From Thysanoteuthis rhombus (Eukaryota > Mollusca > Cephalopoda > Oegopsida > Thysanoteuthidae), in contig OY735209.1 of the NCBI GenBank assembly GCA_963457665.1, forward strand, positions 55,511,019 through 55,575,018: DNA of 64,000 bases, given 5' to 3'. Below, one piece after another: positions 1 through 15,300 of the stretch. The position numbers and the translations under genes were made by a program. Under the pieces are notes generated by a model. That model was not told the origin of the DNA. It worked only from the letters and a program-made list of their open reading frames with translations, and did not search any database. Positions within the stretch are counted from its first letter, which is position 1. The number at the start of each line of letters is the position of its first letter.

Positions 1-211
1 AAACATTCACATGCACACACTTTAATACTGGTATTAATATTTCTAACCTGTAGGCAATTATATTTCAGTAGATACTTTTTTTTGGAAGACTCTACTTGAA
101 AAAAAGTTTTTAAAAATTGTCCTGAATCTTTTAAACACATTAACAAATTATAAAAAATGTTAAAATAAATACTGATCTTGAGTGATGAAATAATAAAATC
201 TGTCATTTCAG

Positions 212-270
212 GTGGTTTTTATCCTGGGGTACCTGTACAGCCTGTGTGTGTTCGTTATCCTAACAAATTG
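212..270 (+). CDS. LPCAT exon (acyltransferase motif IV)
   Basis: The acceptor tttcag and donor gtaagt are consensus. The exon starts with two bases of a split Gly codon and ends in phase 0 after Leu. It reads GFYPGVPVQPVCVRYPNKL, the conserved VPVQPV..RYPN motif of LPCAT1/2. Bases 1-211 are the preceding intron; I see nothing else there. Confidence 0.95.
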
Positions 271-2485
271 GTAAGTTTTATATTTTCAAAAAGAAAGTTT
301 ATTATAAATTTAAAATACAAACTTAATAGTCTAAACTGAAAAGAGAAAAACTATACCAGTTGTGAAAAAAGCATCAAATTTGGAGGTAAATCATTTCAAA
401 GTATGCAGAACTCAATGAGAGAAGGAGGCAAGTGATCAGACAAATGATTTGTGGTTAAATCCTAAATGTTTTCTAACTGTACATTTCATCTTGACGTATG
501 TGATCGATTATTTCGCATATCAGCAAGCTCTTTTGCAAAGGCAAAACTCAGTACACTGTAACTGAGCATCTTTGCAGTCACAGCTGCTTCTGCATGTGAC
601 TTTGCAACCACATCGGATTAGTTTGTTGCGGGACGTTAATGCTTCAGGAAGGTTGGACCAGCGTCCATACCGCATAAATTCTGTCAACTGATTCAAGCAT
701 ATAAAAGATCCAGTTCGTGGACTTTTTATTTTTTGCTTAGCTACTGAAGTTGATACTATTTTCCAGGTGTCTGTTCATAGTCTGTCATTTTAGGTCATTG
801 ACCTTGGCCAGATAAATGTTGATATTGTATATTAATCATTGTTTCAATTTTACAGTGAGAACATCCCTAAATTCATGCAATCTTGTTTCCTTTTCTTTCT
901 TTTTTTTTTTTGATATGGAAAAAAATTTTTAATTTAATACTCAAGACACACCTTTTTCTGTGATTATGACCAATCAAAAGGAGATAATGCCTATGAACCT
1001 CTCTATACATCAGCATTTTTATCAATTTAATTTTCATAATATAATATAAAACATGTAAGTATCAATATTTGAATTAATTATTTGGAATTAAAATTTTATA
1101 TTTCAAAAGATCCTTTAAAAGAGTTTTCAAATCATATATTATACATTGCTTCATGGGCTTAAACTTTCATAATTTTGTCTCATTTTGCATGATTCTTATA
1201 ATACTGCTCAGTCAAAATTAGTGTGCACCTTTTCCAAAATTGACTAATTTCATTTTTAAACCCTATTTGAACTACAAAAATGTAAATAGTGATAGATGTT
1301 CTTATGCATTTTGAAATCTGCATTCATTCTAGTATTCTGCAGACTTGACCTCATCTTACCCTAGGATCGTTTTAAAATGAAACTAGTCTTAACTTTAACA
1401 GTTGGACTGTAAGAACTAAATTAAGAGTAGCTGGCAACAAGTGCCAAGGCCAGAAACATAACCAACAAGGAGTGCCAGTGCCAATGAGCATTTGACTATG
1501 TGCATCCAGGGCTTTTAAAGGGGTTGTCGTAGGAAGTGACCTTTTCAATATCTATCTAAGAGAAGGGTTTCATATTTAATTCCCAAGTAAAAGTATAAGA
1601 GGTGCTACACTTTTATAAGTGTTGACAAAACCAAGCTAAATAGTAAGATTTGGCAATTTGCACCCCACCATCATACCAATAAATACTAGGACAACGATCT
1701 TGGTTAGATCTCTCATGCCTACCTTTAAGGTAGGTAGGAAGGTAGTTCTTCTGTCCATACAATAACTTCAAAATGGTATTGCTTCCTTCTCTTTTCATAT
1801 CATTAATTCAGTCAAGAGCCAAATTGCTTATGAATTAAATTTCACCAACGGAGTAAAAAACACAGGATTCAAATACTCACACTGATCAAGTTTCAACTGA
1901 GCCAAATACTGCAAGATTTTACACTTCTGGACTTTGGACCTTTTTTGCTATATGTTCTCTTCAAACATTTTTCAAACACGTCTGGTATCTTATTTTCAAA
2001 CAGTCTTCTTGCATTTGTATTTGAATGAAGGATAACATTCTAAAAAATATGTAATACTTCAGTCTTTACATATTCTTGACTCAAGAAATTTTTTGCTCAT
2101 TTTGACGTTATTTGAATATACACCCATTCCCCCAAGAGGAAGATTAAAGCTGTCCACCCACACAAATATATAAAGGGTTGGAAAAGAAGCTTCTAAAACA
2201 GCTTTTTGGTTTAAGAAAAAAAAGTGTTAGAGATAACGTTTCTGTTTCTCGATTCACCTGGTGTTTTATAACTTTTTGTTTTTATTTAAAGAGTAACAAG
2301 CCTATACATATACACAAGGCTGTATCAAGAAGTCTGTAGTCAGTCACTCAGTAGTTATTAGCTGAATTTTGATCTGAAATTCTCACTGTATAAGAATCGA
2401 TTCATGTGATTAATATTCACCGCTGAATTGAGTGCATTGACAATGAATATGATTGTTGTAAAATAGTTCTTCTATTTTCAGCTAC

Positions 2486-2546
<61 letters not shown>

Positions 2547-3325
2547 ACAAAAACTTAGTACAGTTTCTAGATGTTGGGGGGGCGGTGGTGGTGTTGTTTT
2601 GATGTATTAGACATGCATCGAAATACTGTACCGTTTTTTTCTGTCTTTTACTATATTTGCTCTGACAAAGTCTAACTCAGTTTTCACTATAAGTCATTGA
2701 GCTCTCACTGATTTTGGGAAAAATTATCACCACCAAAATACTGTTGATGTTCACCCATGGAAACAAACACTTCCTGGATTCAACAATTAATTATTCAAAT
2801 CATATATATATATATATATATATGCTTTGTGGTTGAGTGATTGCTTGATAACTATGGAACATATATCAGCACATTATCTTTAAAAACCTTTCTAATAGAT
2901 AATGCATTTAACTACCAATTAAGTAAGCACTAAAATTCTGAGATTAGTCATGGTCATCCTGCAAGTATATGGGACTTGTATTCTCGTTTTCACTACAATA
3001 TTTTGGCAAATGTGTTCTTTTGCCTTCCTAGGGCAGATAATTGATTCAATTGAACTTATACCAACAATTCTCAACCTTTTTTTGGTCACAGCCCCCTTAA
3101 GAGCCCTTGATCCGGGGCCCCTTATTAAACAGATAAAACACAAACAATTATTCAAAAATTAATTTATTATTATTTTTGTCTATGGGGCCCCCTTCAAATA
3201 TGTCAGTCCTCTCCAGGGAGCCATATGATCTTCGTAGAGAATCAGTGTTTTAGACAGAGGTTATCTATCAGTCAGTTGCAAAATTAAAAAGAAAAGAACC
3301 AGCTACTTGTACTGAATAGAGCAGG

Positions 3326-3366
<41 letters not shown>

Positions 3367-6300
3367 CCAGTATATGCATGGAACACTGATGCCATTTCTC
3401 AGCCTACAACATGTGCGTGGATGAGCATATTAGTCTGAATAACTTGTGTCTTAAGCAGTTGAGCCTACTAATGTCATCATGTTGTCATTTATTACTGAAC
3501 TACAAAAGTGTTGCTATTAATATTATCAAAGACATGATCTTGACATTGGATCATGAGACCATTTTTTGAAAAATGGTTATAACCATATTTTCTGAAATCG
3601 TCACCATCTGTTTTGTTTTTTAATGCAATCACTTCTCAACAAACTTCCAATTATAAAATGATATGAGTTCATTAGTAAAACTTCTTGAAAAATGACCTTG
3701 TAGTTTTTGAGGTTTGAGTATAATGAAGCACCCAGATGCACCAAAAAATGTCCTTTTATTGATTGAATGTTATCATCTTCTAGTATGGAGCACTATGATT
3801 ATAAATGGATTACTTGTACGAGTATTGCTATTATTATAAATATATTTGGTAATTATATTTTTCCCCAAGGCTCACGTTTTCCTACAAAGACGTCATAGGA
3901 AAGAACAGACAATAGTATACAGGTTTTTCGCTTGTTAAGGAAAAGAATTTCTCTAGGTCAAGGATTTGTTAGGGAATTTTACAAATTGTCGCATTTGAGA
4001 TTTCCAAAAAATTGTTCAAAATGTCAGAAAAATCAGCTCTCCTTTCATTTTTCTTTTTTTTCATACTTTTTAACAGCCAAGTCCCTCACATATATTGATT
4101 CTGAAACAGAAAAAGTTTTATCCAATAAAACTGGAAAATTTACTGCCCTTCCTGATACTCAATGATGTCATATAGAGAGTATCCCAACAATATAATTGAA
4201 TGCACACTTATTCTTTACATTTCAGGTGATTGAAAATTTTGGTTGTCTGTTCCTTTTTTTTTGTGATTCAAAGGAATAGCAAAAAAAACGCACTGAAATA
4301 TATTCACAAAAATGTCACACACCCCTCCCAATTGTGAAAAAAATCTAGAAATTAAAAGGAAATTAATCTAAGTACAGCACCTTTTCAATCGGAGTGCGGC
4401 ATAATTTTGTTGTACATTTAAAAATGAAAGTCTTTTTTTATTTATTTAAAAAAAATTTTTTTTTTTTTTATTTGAGCATATTTTGCAGGATTATAGATTG
4501 ATTTATTTTCGGTTTGTTGTTTTTTCTTGTATTTGAATAAAAAGATGGCCTGGGGTAACTGAATAGGGGGTAGAAGGCCATCAATCATCTCTATGTAGAC
4601 TTATTTATCGTCAAGGAAATTTGAAAAATGTCGGAATTTTGAATGATGTGTGTCAAGTGATAGGAAATACTGTATGTACTATTATAAAAGACACATTCAA
4701 TTTTCAAAAAAATTATCTTAAAATTACAGTTTAATTCTCTGGTATTATGACTAGGGGGCTGTCTATTGAACCTCAATGTCGACAGTTTAGAGTTTCAATG
4801 AACAGTAGTTATCTAAATACCCTTGTAAACTATCCATATTATAGTTCTGCATATACTGTGAGTAAATCTTTGATTGTCTATATTTTTAAATACAAAGACA
4901 GAAGAAGTGATGAGGAATTAGACTCCCAAGTCAAAAAAGATAAATTTTATTATGGCTTGTACATCAATTTGTATAGTAGATCTGCTGCCAGAATTTACTC
5001 AGTGCTTGTGGAACAAAGCTTCTGTTCTATGTAAGAACAGCAGAGAAGCCACCCATTGTGGTTGGTTGAGTCAAGGTTCAAGTGCAACTGTGATAAATTA
5101 AAAACATTAGTTTCTTAAAGAATCCAAAGGAAGAAACTTTGCTGGAGAGAAGTTATGTTTACACCATGCCTCACTGCATAATAAACCATGTAATATGTTG
5201 AGAGCTTACTTCTGCTAAGGGTCACTTGGTTTTAGTTTTTTGTTGATTGCTGTGAATATCTTGGTGGGAGAAATATCAACTTTTTTCCCCTTTTTACTAC
5301 TTTATCTTGTTAGGGTTCATGCCAACTGAGCTTACACTAATTTCCTGTAGTATTATCAATGCACGAAGAGAAAAAGGTACTGTTTACTTGAGATATTTTA
5401 GTAATGAAACACATACCTGGCATAGATGGGGGGTTTCTGGCCATACTCGGCCAAAGACCTTTAAGAATAAGTTCACCCAGGTAGCACCTCCCCACAGCAC
5501 TAGAGAGGTAGTCAGAGGTATAAATGAAGTTTATTATAGGCTTTATATCTATATGGTAGAATCAAAGAATCAAAATGTGCACTCAACATGATGTTCAATT
5601 CAAGTAAAGAAAAAAAAAAATCAAAATATAAACAGTGTAAACTAACACGACTGAATTTCAATGAATCCAGAAGAAAATTAAAATCACTGCCGATCTCTAC
5701 ATTGTGGTGATAAGTGTATGTTACAATGTGATGTTGTATGTTTTTGACAAGACTAAAGTATATCACCCTAACCCAAGGCCCCATCAGGTGAGGAGTCCAG
5801 TTGGCTTGAAGCCAGTCCTGTGCTCTAACATCTTTAGCAAAAACCAGTCGAACTGGGCAATTTTAGGATGTACCAGTCATTCAAAAGTGTTAGGGGCCAG
5901 CCATTGATTAAAAAAGACTGCCATTCTTCTCCCATGGGGAAGCAATTGAATATTACATATTATACTACTTTGTGTTTTAGCCATGATCAAGATGTATCTG
6001 TTCCTTGAATTTCAAAGAAATTCAGTTCAGTTTTTAATCCTGATGGTAAAATAACTTTGAATTTCTACTTCAGAGAAGGAAAATTGTTTGATTTTCAACT
6101 GTATGTCTCAACCAGCCCATATCTAAATACCAATGACATAGTATTTTGGGATTTTTGATGTAACAGAAATGTTAAACTAGTATTATATACAGAATTAGAT
6201 ATATTTCTAATGAGAAAACATTATATTGAAGATGAATGACTTTAGACTATCAAGTTAGATACAAATTCTGATTGTCTTTTTGAAATCCTATGCAACATTA

Positions 6301-9300
6301 CTTAAGGGTATTGGTTGACACATTGGATAGTAGCTACTCAATAGGATTTGCAAAACCTAAATTTCCTTTCAAACAACTTGAAAAAATATACGTGATAGAT
6401 TGATGTTTCAAATTCCTCCTGAATATATCAAAAAATGATTTGAATTATTCTATAAAGATCTTTCTTTTAATTTCTAGGACACTATAACTTGGACATGGGA
6501 TGGACCTGAAGCGTAAGTATCTCACTTGTTGTATTTCAAGTAATACGTAGATTTCGGTTGTTTGAATGTTATCATCAGCAAAAAGATGTATTTCGTTATT
6601 TCTACGTACGTTCATCAGCTTATTTGACATTGAGACATGAAAATGCGAATTCTCTGTAAAAATTAGAATAAATTTTAAATTTTTGATTATATGATGTTTA
6701 GATTATCTTTTTTTTTTTTCTTTTTTTTTGTTCCCCTCCCCCATCAATGTTTCTGTCAGTCCATTCTCCAGCCTTCTCCAGTGCTGAGTTTTGTCTGTCT
6801 TATTCTATTTACAATCTTGTCTGTGGTTCATGTCCTGTTGTCGTGTTGCTGTTGGCAGTTCTATAACAGTTGCACTCATTCATACTAACTGTATGAATGA
6901 ATGAAAAATTACATGATTATGAAAAAACACCACCAAAGATGAGGAGAGTGTTTTTTTTGTTTTTGTTTATTTTAAATCATTTGTTAATGTAACTTCTGTA
7001 CAGAGTTTTTCTCATGAGAAATTGATTCAAATAGAAAGTTTGTTAACTAGTTGTCCGATCATCAAAGTAAATATGCAAATTTCTTCCCTCACCTCATTTT
7101 CCTTATCTAAACTTCTAACTTACTGACCTAAGAGCCATCGATGGTTGCTTAGTTACATTTATGGAGTTTGTAATATACTCGTACAACCACTAGAATCACA
7201 GCTGTTGCACCGATTCATATCTCAGCTTTTTCTAAGTTGGTTATTTACTCTTTGAACATAGACATGCCCTTGGGGATGGGTATGGTGCTTTTATTTTGGA
7301 TCAATCTGCTTTTCCTTGAGTGTCTACCTGTTAACAAGTGTTATTCTCTTGGCACCTTTAACCTAACTGTTCTGGCACCGACTTCCTTGAATAGGAAGAT
7401 GAAAATTACTGGAAAGTTTACCCTGCATCCTACAGGCTGAATGTTTCTTTAATTTTCTACTTGTGCGTGTGTGTTTTCCTTTTTCAAAATTTTCCAGGTC
7501 AAAATTGGGTAAATCCTTGAGGCCAGACCATCCTTGACACTGGAAAATATGGTATTTGAATCATTACTAAAGTAATGAATTTACCCAATGCTATAGAGGG
7601 TTAAAGTACAGTTATCCCTTGCTATATGTGGGGGTTGGAGGCAACAGGGGGCTGCAAATACATTAAATCCTCAAATATTATTTTACTTCTCTTCCCCCCC
7701 CACACACACACACGCCCTTTCAGTCCCAAAAACCCATAAATCTTGTACCATGAAACTTTTGATGTACAAACACTTTACCATTCATACATTCCAAAATGTA
7801 AATGTTGAGATGAATAAATGAATACATTAAAAGTTTTGAATTTCAAAAGACATTACAAGAAAAAAAATAATATATCTACGACTAATGGCAGAATCAATTC
7901 TTTTCTTTTTTTTTTTTTTCCAAGTCAAAAACATAAACGCATGGGCTCAGAAATCTTCTATGAGACAGAAGTATTTTCTCTTTTTTTTTTTTTTTTTCTT
8001 AATGACCAACTTCTAATTTCTTGCAGCTAAATCTAATATTAACTTTCGAAGATATTTAATTATTGCAATATATCTTGAAAGGTTAAAAAAAAGTGTGCAG
8101 TAAATGCTTGTAAGAAAAAAAAAATATCCAATTAATTAACAAAAACCATAAATTTAATAAAACTACAGTGCAGTGATTATTAACTATTTTTTCTTCCTTT
8201 TTATGCTGCTATGTACTTCGATTTTAATCTCTTTGTTGTTGTTTCTTTCTAACTTTATTTGGTCTGAGAAAAGTTGTGATAAAATACCTTAGAGAACACC
8301 CCATAATATTTTCATCAAGACTAAATAGTGAAATATAGAAACCACAAATAGCAAGGGATAACTGTAAAGTCTTTTTAATAAGTTTCAGTTTCCACAGGAT
8401 ATCCATTTCAGGTTTATATCTTCTATGGCTTCAAGGTTTAAATCTTGAATCTATTTTGTCTTAACTTTTCGGGGTTAAAAGTCTACCAAAAAATTGCTTC
8501 AGAATCTTAAACAGTTCATGAATTATATTCAAAGTTTGACTCAAGTCAACCCAGGTATCTCTGATAAGCACAGACATGTACACTGGTTTTTATAGATTGT
8601 CCTTTTAAGGTTTAAAGTGATCTTACAATATTTTACTAGAGTCTACTTTCAAAGAAAGTATTTCAAAATGATAAGGCTTTGTTTGATCCCTAAAAATCTT
8701 TGTTAATTATCATTTTTGTTTGTATTTTTCAGTTTCAAAGTATTGTGGTATACACTCTGTCAGTTCCATAACTATGTTGAAATTGAGGTGAGTAATGATA
8801 AGTTCCCTTCTACTACTACTATATTACTACCTTATTAATCACTGCTACCCACAACTGACCGGTTTAATCACTGTTGCTGGGTTTTGGTTATTCGGGTGTT
8901 CTAATATTTTGATATTTATATGTATCTATCTGGACTCTGCCCACCCCTTACCATGAAAATTTGACTAGACTCAGACTCGTACACTCCCTCCAATGAGTAG
9001 GGATTTTTTTTTTTCTTTTTACATTCTCTTTCAAAAAAAAGGGGTGGGGGGGCATATGCTATGTAAATTTATGTGAAATTCGGCACTACAGTGTGCCCAC
9101 TTGTTTTTTTTAATTCAAACCTTTTTTTAGTGACCACATCCCAAAAAAAGGCAAGAAAAGTAACTTATTCATTGATGAATCTCATTCCTAACTTTTCGAT
9201 TGATCACCCCAAACACAGCATATATGGATGATGGTGATGATTCATAGTTCTCCTTGGAATGCTTGTTTCTATTATATACATTTTAAAATTCCTTTATTGT

Positions 9301-12300
9301 TCCAAATATTCTTTGGTCATGATCAACCTGCCTTAGTTATCTTATAGCAATCATAACATATTGTAAGGCATTCTTACCTCTTCCGAGAAAACAAAGAATT
9401 TCTCTTCCTAAGAATCAGTATCACTGCTCAATTGAACAGATCAGAAATTCAATTTGTATTTTTACATCCTGTTTGGAGTATTTTTAAAGGTTTGTTTTAC
9501 CACTTTCACCAAAAAAAAGTAAAAATAGCATTCAGCATTTGTTTTGCAGTATTCTGTCATTAAGGCTGCGAGCACCTTCTCCCTCTCTTGCCTATTTTAA
9601 TGACGCAGCTTACCATCCTCCTATTGCAAAATTTTTATCATATAAATCAACGATAATTGCTTCTGCACTTGATGCCGTTTTTGCCTACAAAAAGTATTTA
9701 TAGGAACACTTTGCTTTTGGATAGTGGTGAAACCTGTACCCATTTTGGATAAATTTTCAATTCCTTAGTGTTTATCATATGACTTGTGAATTTCATTATT
9801 TAAAAAAAAAATCAAGAACTTCGTTCCCTAATCATTTGCATGGTTTCAATGTTGCAGTTTTTACCTGTCCATATTCCAAATGAAGAAGAGATCAAAGATT
9901 CAAGATTATTTGCTGAAAATGTCAGGAAGCGAATGGCCGTGTAAGTAACAACCATATATTTATAGTGGAATGAAATTATCTATGAAAGACACATTCACGA
10001 ATGCTCTCGCCCTTACATTAACCCAAATTATTTCTCTATTAATTTCCTGTGCTTTATCTCTTATACAATGACTTGGGTGATTGATGAGAGCAGTTATTCC
10101 ATCATCCAAGTTACTTTTTCTCCAAATTAGACTGTCTGGCACTAATTTTGTGTTTAATTCAAATATTACTGTGTTCATCTCCCTTTCTGGCTTTGTTTAC
10201 AGGTCTGTAACAAACATGATCCTTGTATTATGTTTTGAGATTCTGGCATGAAGTATTTTCATTATAACAAATTTCATTATCAGTTTTGATTACTTTCTTC
10301 ATATTTCATTTTTTTTTTTATCGCTGCCTTTTATCACATTTTCTCTATACATCTTAAAGTACTGATTAGAATATTAGTCTTGTAAACCTTTCCTCATGGA
10401 TTTGATCTCAGTTAAGTCCTCTATCAATCTATACTTGTTTCATTACATACCTATTATGTGTTTTTAACATTGAAAAAAGGTTTTTTAAAGATTAAACACT
10501 TAACAACTAAATCATTCAACTTGTCTCAATTTTTTTAACCTTTGCAAATGAACAAAAATACTCCTGAAGGTATGAGTAAGTGTACTAAAATTTGATTTGT
10601 CCTTAACTAGGACATACTTTAAGAATTATCATGGCCTGATAAAACCTTTCATATAAGGATAGGTCTTTGTACATTCGGAATGCCTACCTCGAAGTTTGAA
10701 AATCCTAACGCAAATATGGTGTAATGTTCTTAAAATAGATTTATATGTAAATCTAGCCTTAATTTTAATGTTATTTGAATAAAGTGATTTTAACTGTGTA
10801 TTTACTGTGGGGAAAATCCACTTGAAGCAACATTTTGATGCTAAGTGGACACTTTATGAGAACATTCTCTAATGACATAGTATGTCATTAATGAACTTCT
10901 TTTTTTTTTTTCTTTTTTTTTTTTTCAATCAATTTTTAAAAAGGTGACATCATGAAGCTTTTGTATTTTAAGAGGCTTTTTTAATCTCCTAACAGTATTA
11001 AATCATTCATTTTTTTTAATCAGTTGGAAAATTACCATAAGCTTTTATCCTTACAACCAAAACAACCACAATATTTGAAAGTTATGTTTGTATAAAGCAC
11101 TAATCCATTTCAATATACGTATGCTATTAATTAGAAAGACTATTGTTATAGGAACTTTCAAACATGCCATTTTTTTTTTCTTCATCTCAAATGTTTCATT
11201 TCTTAGTTATACCTAGGGGAAGCAAATGGAACTTACAAGAAGTTTTGTAGGTGATTGATTTGAATTTTTTTCTGTTTTTATTTTCTGTTTTTTTCTGGGT
11301 TTGGGGTTGTTTTTTTTTTCCATCGTTTGTGGGTAGATTAATAGGCTAAGGAAGCAGTGAGCAAATTTCGACCTCTCACCCAGCAAAAATTATGTTAAGA
11401 GGAAAGAATAACTGATGGGAGGGGGGCTTGCCTGTTTGAATTCGTACTCTCACTTGATTGGACTTGACTTTTTTTCTTTTTTTTTTTTTTGGTATGAATA
11501 GGATGTAAAACATTAGCACAATAGATTTACTTTTAAAATTTATACTTACCCAATTGGACTTGCTTTGCACGCATGAATATGTTATAAAAACAATCATACT
11601 ACAAAATTGCACGCATGAATAAGAAAAATACCCCAGTTATAGGTAAAATAGTAAGGCAATTATAATGCTGCTAGCTAAAAGTTGAGTGGTATGTGGTTGT
11701 GTTTTATTACTTTTTGAATATTCAATCCAGGATAGACGGGTACTTCAGCTAGTATTTTTTCATTTTTACATTCAACCCTTCTTCAGGTTTTCATATACAA
11801 TTAAAATATCTCCTCTTCTCTTCCATCTATCTAATTGCATTCGAAAAATCTGTGTATATGCAATAAGATTACTTGACAATTGGCCATTGTACAAAGTTGA
11901 CTTTCACCAGATATATTTATCAGCACACAAGGCAGTGCAGTGTAGGGTTTTAAGTTCTTTGGATCAGCAGTTCTTGAGAAATTTAATGAAATTTAATTTT
12001 TTCTTAAATTAAAAATTATACTTCATACTCAATAAATAATTTCCCTTGACTTCCACTATCTAAATTTACATATAAAATATCTAAAATTACAACTGAAGTG
12101 AAGTAACCAAAATGCTTCAAAACTATAGCTTCACATAACGGTCTGGAAATTATTTTGAATGACAATTATGGCAGTGGTGTAATTATTGTGCTTATCTCTC
12201 AAGCTTTGAGCATTTGAGTTTCATTGGTGCTTCCAAATATGCACAGTTGGAACAGGCACCCTGGTTTTTAAAATTGGTTGAATATCTTTTTCTTTTCTTT

Positions 12301-15300
12301 TTTTTCAAATCAGCTGTTTGGATTGTGCTGTTACTGACCATTCCTATGATGATTGTCGTATTATGCTGCGGGCAGCTAAGCTAAATATTCCAGCCAGTAA
12401 AGGGATTATTGAATTGCATAAAATGCATAAGTCATTGGGGTAAGAATACTTCTTTCCTTTTTTTTCTAATTATTTTTTTGTTTTATTTGAATAGATGATT
12501 ATTCCATGACTTAATTTAATTCTGTTTTACGCTGTAAAAATTCACTCCTTTTAATCCAAAAATAATGCTTCTCTTTTGCTGATACATTGAGTAATAATCA
12601 AATGATTAAATGAGTGATGATTGAACTTTGCTACAGTCTCAAGTATCATTGAGGAATATGTTCAAGTGTCTTTATAAGAGAAATCATTTGAAAAATTGAC
12701 TTTTGTCTTTTCTGATTAAATGAGATGCTACGAAGGTGCATTAAAAGGTACCTAGTCAATTTCTATATGAAAATTTCACTATAATGTTTAATTAATGGTG
12801 AGGTGTTTTAAGTGCATTGACAAGAAAGGAGATAATGTTGGAAAATAGATATTTGTTGTGCAAATTAAATGCTTTTTTCATCAAGCTACAGAATTATTGA
12901 TCTACTTATGTATTTACTTGACTGCAAATGGATCCCTGACAAGATTTAACATGAAAATTAACCATGATTTTGTATTTATACTTTCCATATAATATTCCCA
13001 ATACTCCATGATACAAATTGCCCTATTCTTTTATATGGTTACATAGGTTACAATATATGCATTTATCTATTTTATAAGAGATGAGAAAAAGACGATTTTG
13101 TTCTTTACAAATCTTTCTTTTTTTCGTGGCATGACATCAAAACTTCTAAGGATAAGTACAATATCTAATGATGTATTAGAAACCCTTTTTTCAAAAGAGA
13201 ATATTGAGGGGGGAAATGCATTTTCCTGATTTCCTTTCATATTTCATTTTATTTCTTCATTCTCAATATGTATATAAGTAATATTATCTAGAACTTTGAG
13301 AAGAGTTAACATTTAAAATTTGTTTGGACAATTGGACTCCATTGTTTTCCTTTCTTTTCTTTTGGATTATACATCTGACAAAGACTGGAGAATGGACCAA
13401 CTGAGACATTTTGAACACACAGGCGTTATATTGTCCAAACTAATTTTTGAAAAAATATGTTAAGTACAAAATTCCTCGTTTAGCTCTCAATGTGCCAGTT
13501 TTATTTGTACTCAATAACCTTAGGAATGAATTGAAAGTATGATTAATGATTTTTGACTCGGTCATCCCATATATTTACCAAGCACTCACTCAACTATCAT
13601 TGTACTTGCAAGACATTGATTGTGCATTCACCCAATTATCAGTGAGAGAAACTTTGTAACGGTTTAAGCAAATTTCTATTATTATAAGGATATCAGTCTG
13701 TTTACCTACGATATGAATATTGGTTCTTTGTTCTTTCTTGTACCTCAGGTCTACTGCTTCTTTCGTGGCAACAATGACAATTTGGTATGTGGTATATTCC
13801 ATGCAGTTAAGCTATTAGATTTGTTTTAGACAAAAAGTGCAAGACGAGGATGAAAGTTGTATCTCACTTTTTCTTTCCCTTAATTTATTTGTCAATTTTT
13901 GTTTTCTCTTCATCAGGATCAGCTTTGATGCCATGAAAGACTTATTAGATAAGTGCCACAGTCAAGTCTTAAATCAATCCATAGATATTGTCACTTTAGA
14001 AGAATTTGCTGAATATCTTGACATTCCCAAATCTGAAAAGTTACAAAAATTATTTAATTTTTACAATCAAGTAAGTAATGTTTTTCAACATGAATGTATG
14101 TTCTCAAAATCATTCATTATGTTTTTATATTGTCATTTAAAAAGTTTTTTTTTTCCAAAAAATTAAAATTTTCATTTATATTTTTATTTTTTTTTTCCCC
14201 CCAAGATAATGGCTATAAAATTGGTAAATTGATATAAAAACATGAAATATTCAGTATGACGCAAAGTTTATCGGTGTTCTGATTTATTTTTTCACTAGTT
14301 ATTACCAGTGAAAAAATTGCATGAGCCAATATTAAGTGATTGCCTGAGCCTGTTAATCTTTAATCTTCAGTAAATATTTGTTCAAAACGATCATTTTTTA
14401 TTGGAGGGAGAAAATGCATCGTTTTTAAGCTGCCCTGAAACTAAAAGTGTGAAATTATTTTCATAAATCCTCTAACGATTTTAGGGTTTTGTTTCTATAG
14501 TTGTAATATGATTTATTTTTTCTTTTCTGTTTTTCTTTAGGTTGAATCTGGTAAAATTGATTTCCGAGAATATGTTGTTAGCCTCTGTCTTCTGTCAGGA
14601 CCAGCAAGTGTTGATAACACAGTCAAAATGACATTTCAGGTATGGAGTTATACAATGTGTCCTACAGACATTTTTCGATCTTATTTTCATGACAATGGGA
14701 ATATGTAGTTATACACACTTTCTGATTACCCCTAGGCTAAGTGTAGCGCGTATCATCCGCTCTTATATTAAAAAGTGATTCTAATTGAGGCTATATATTC
14801 TTGTCTAGGTAAATTTGTGTAATCTCCTTTGGTGAGCACTGCCAAAGCAGATTGAGAACCATGCAACGTGCACATGAAAGAATAATGCTGGGCCTCACAT
14901 GGAGAGATCACAAGACAGCACAGTACATCCGAGAAAAGACAAGAGTCAGGGACATCATATAATCCATTAAAAATCTCAAATGGCGGTGGAGTGGCCATGT
15001 TGCAAGAATGGCGGACAGCCGATGGACATCATGACTCACGACATGGATCCCCCGAGATCACATGCGCAACCGAGGCCAGCAGAATATTAGATGGAGAGAC
15101 GAGCTAGACAAGTTCAGGAAGTACTGGCTCCACGATGCCCATGATAGAGAAGTGTGGCAAATCCTGGGGAAGGTCTATGTCCAATGACGGACGTTAAAAA
15201 ACTGATGATGATGATAGTACTTCAATGATCTATTAACTTATGGGATAATTTGTTGTTTTTTGTTTGTTTGTTTTTTTGTTTTTTTTTTTAGTCTGTGTCT

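Noticed and set aside
11686..12012. A + strand 108-codon frame in LPCAT intron 4
   Set aside because: Low-complexity, Phe/Ile-rich, no splice support.
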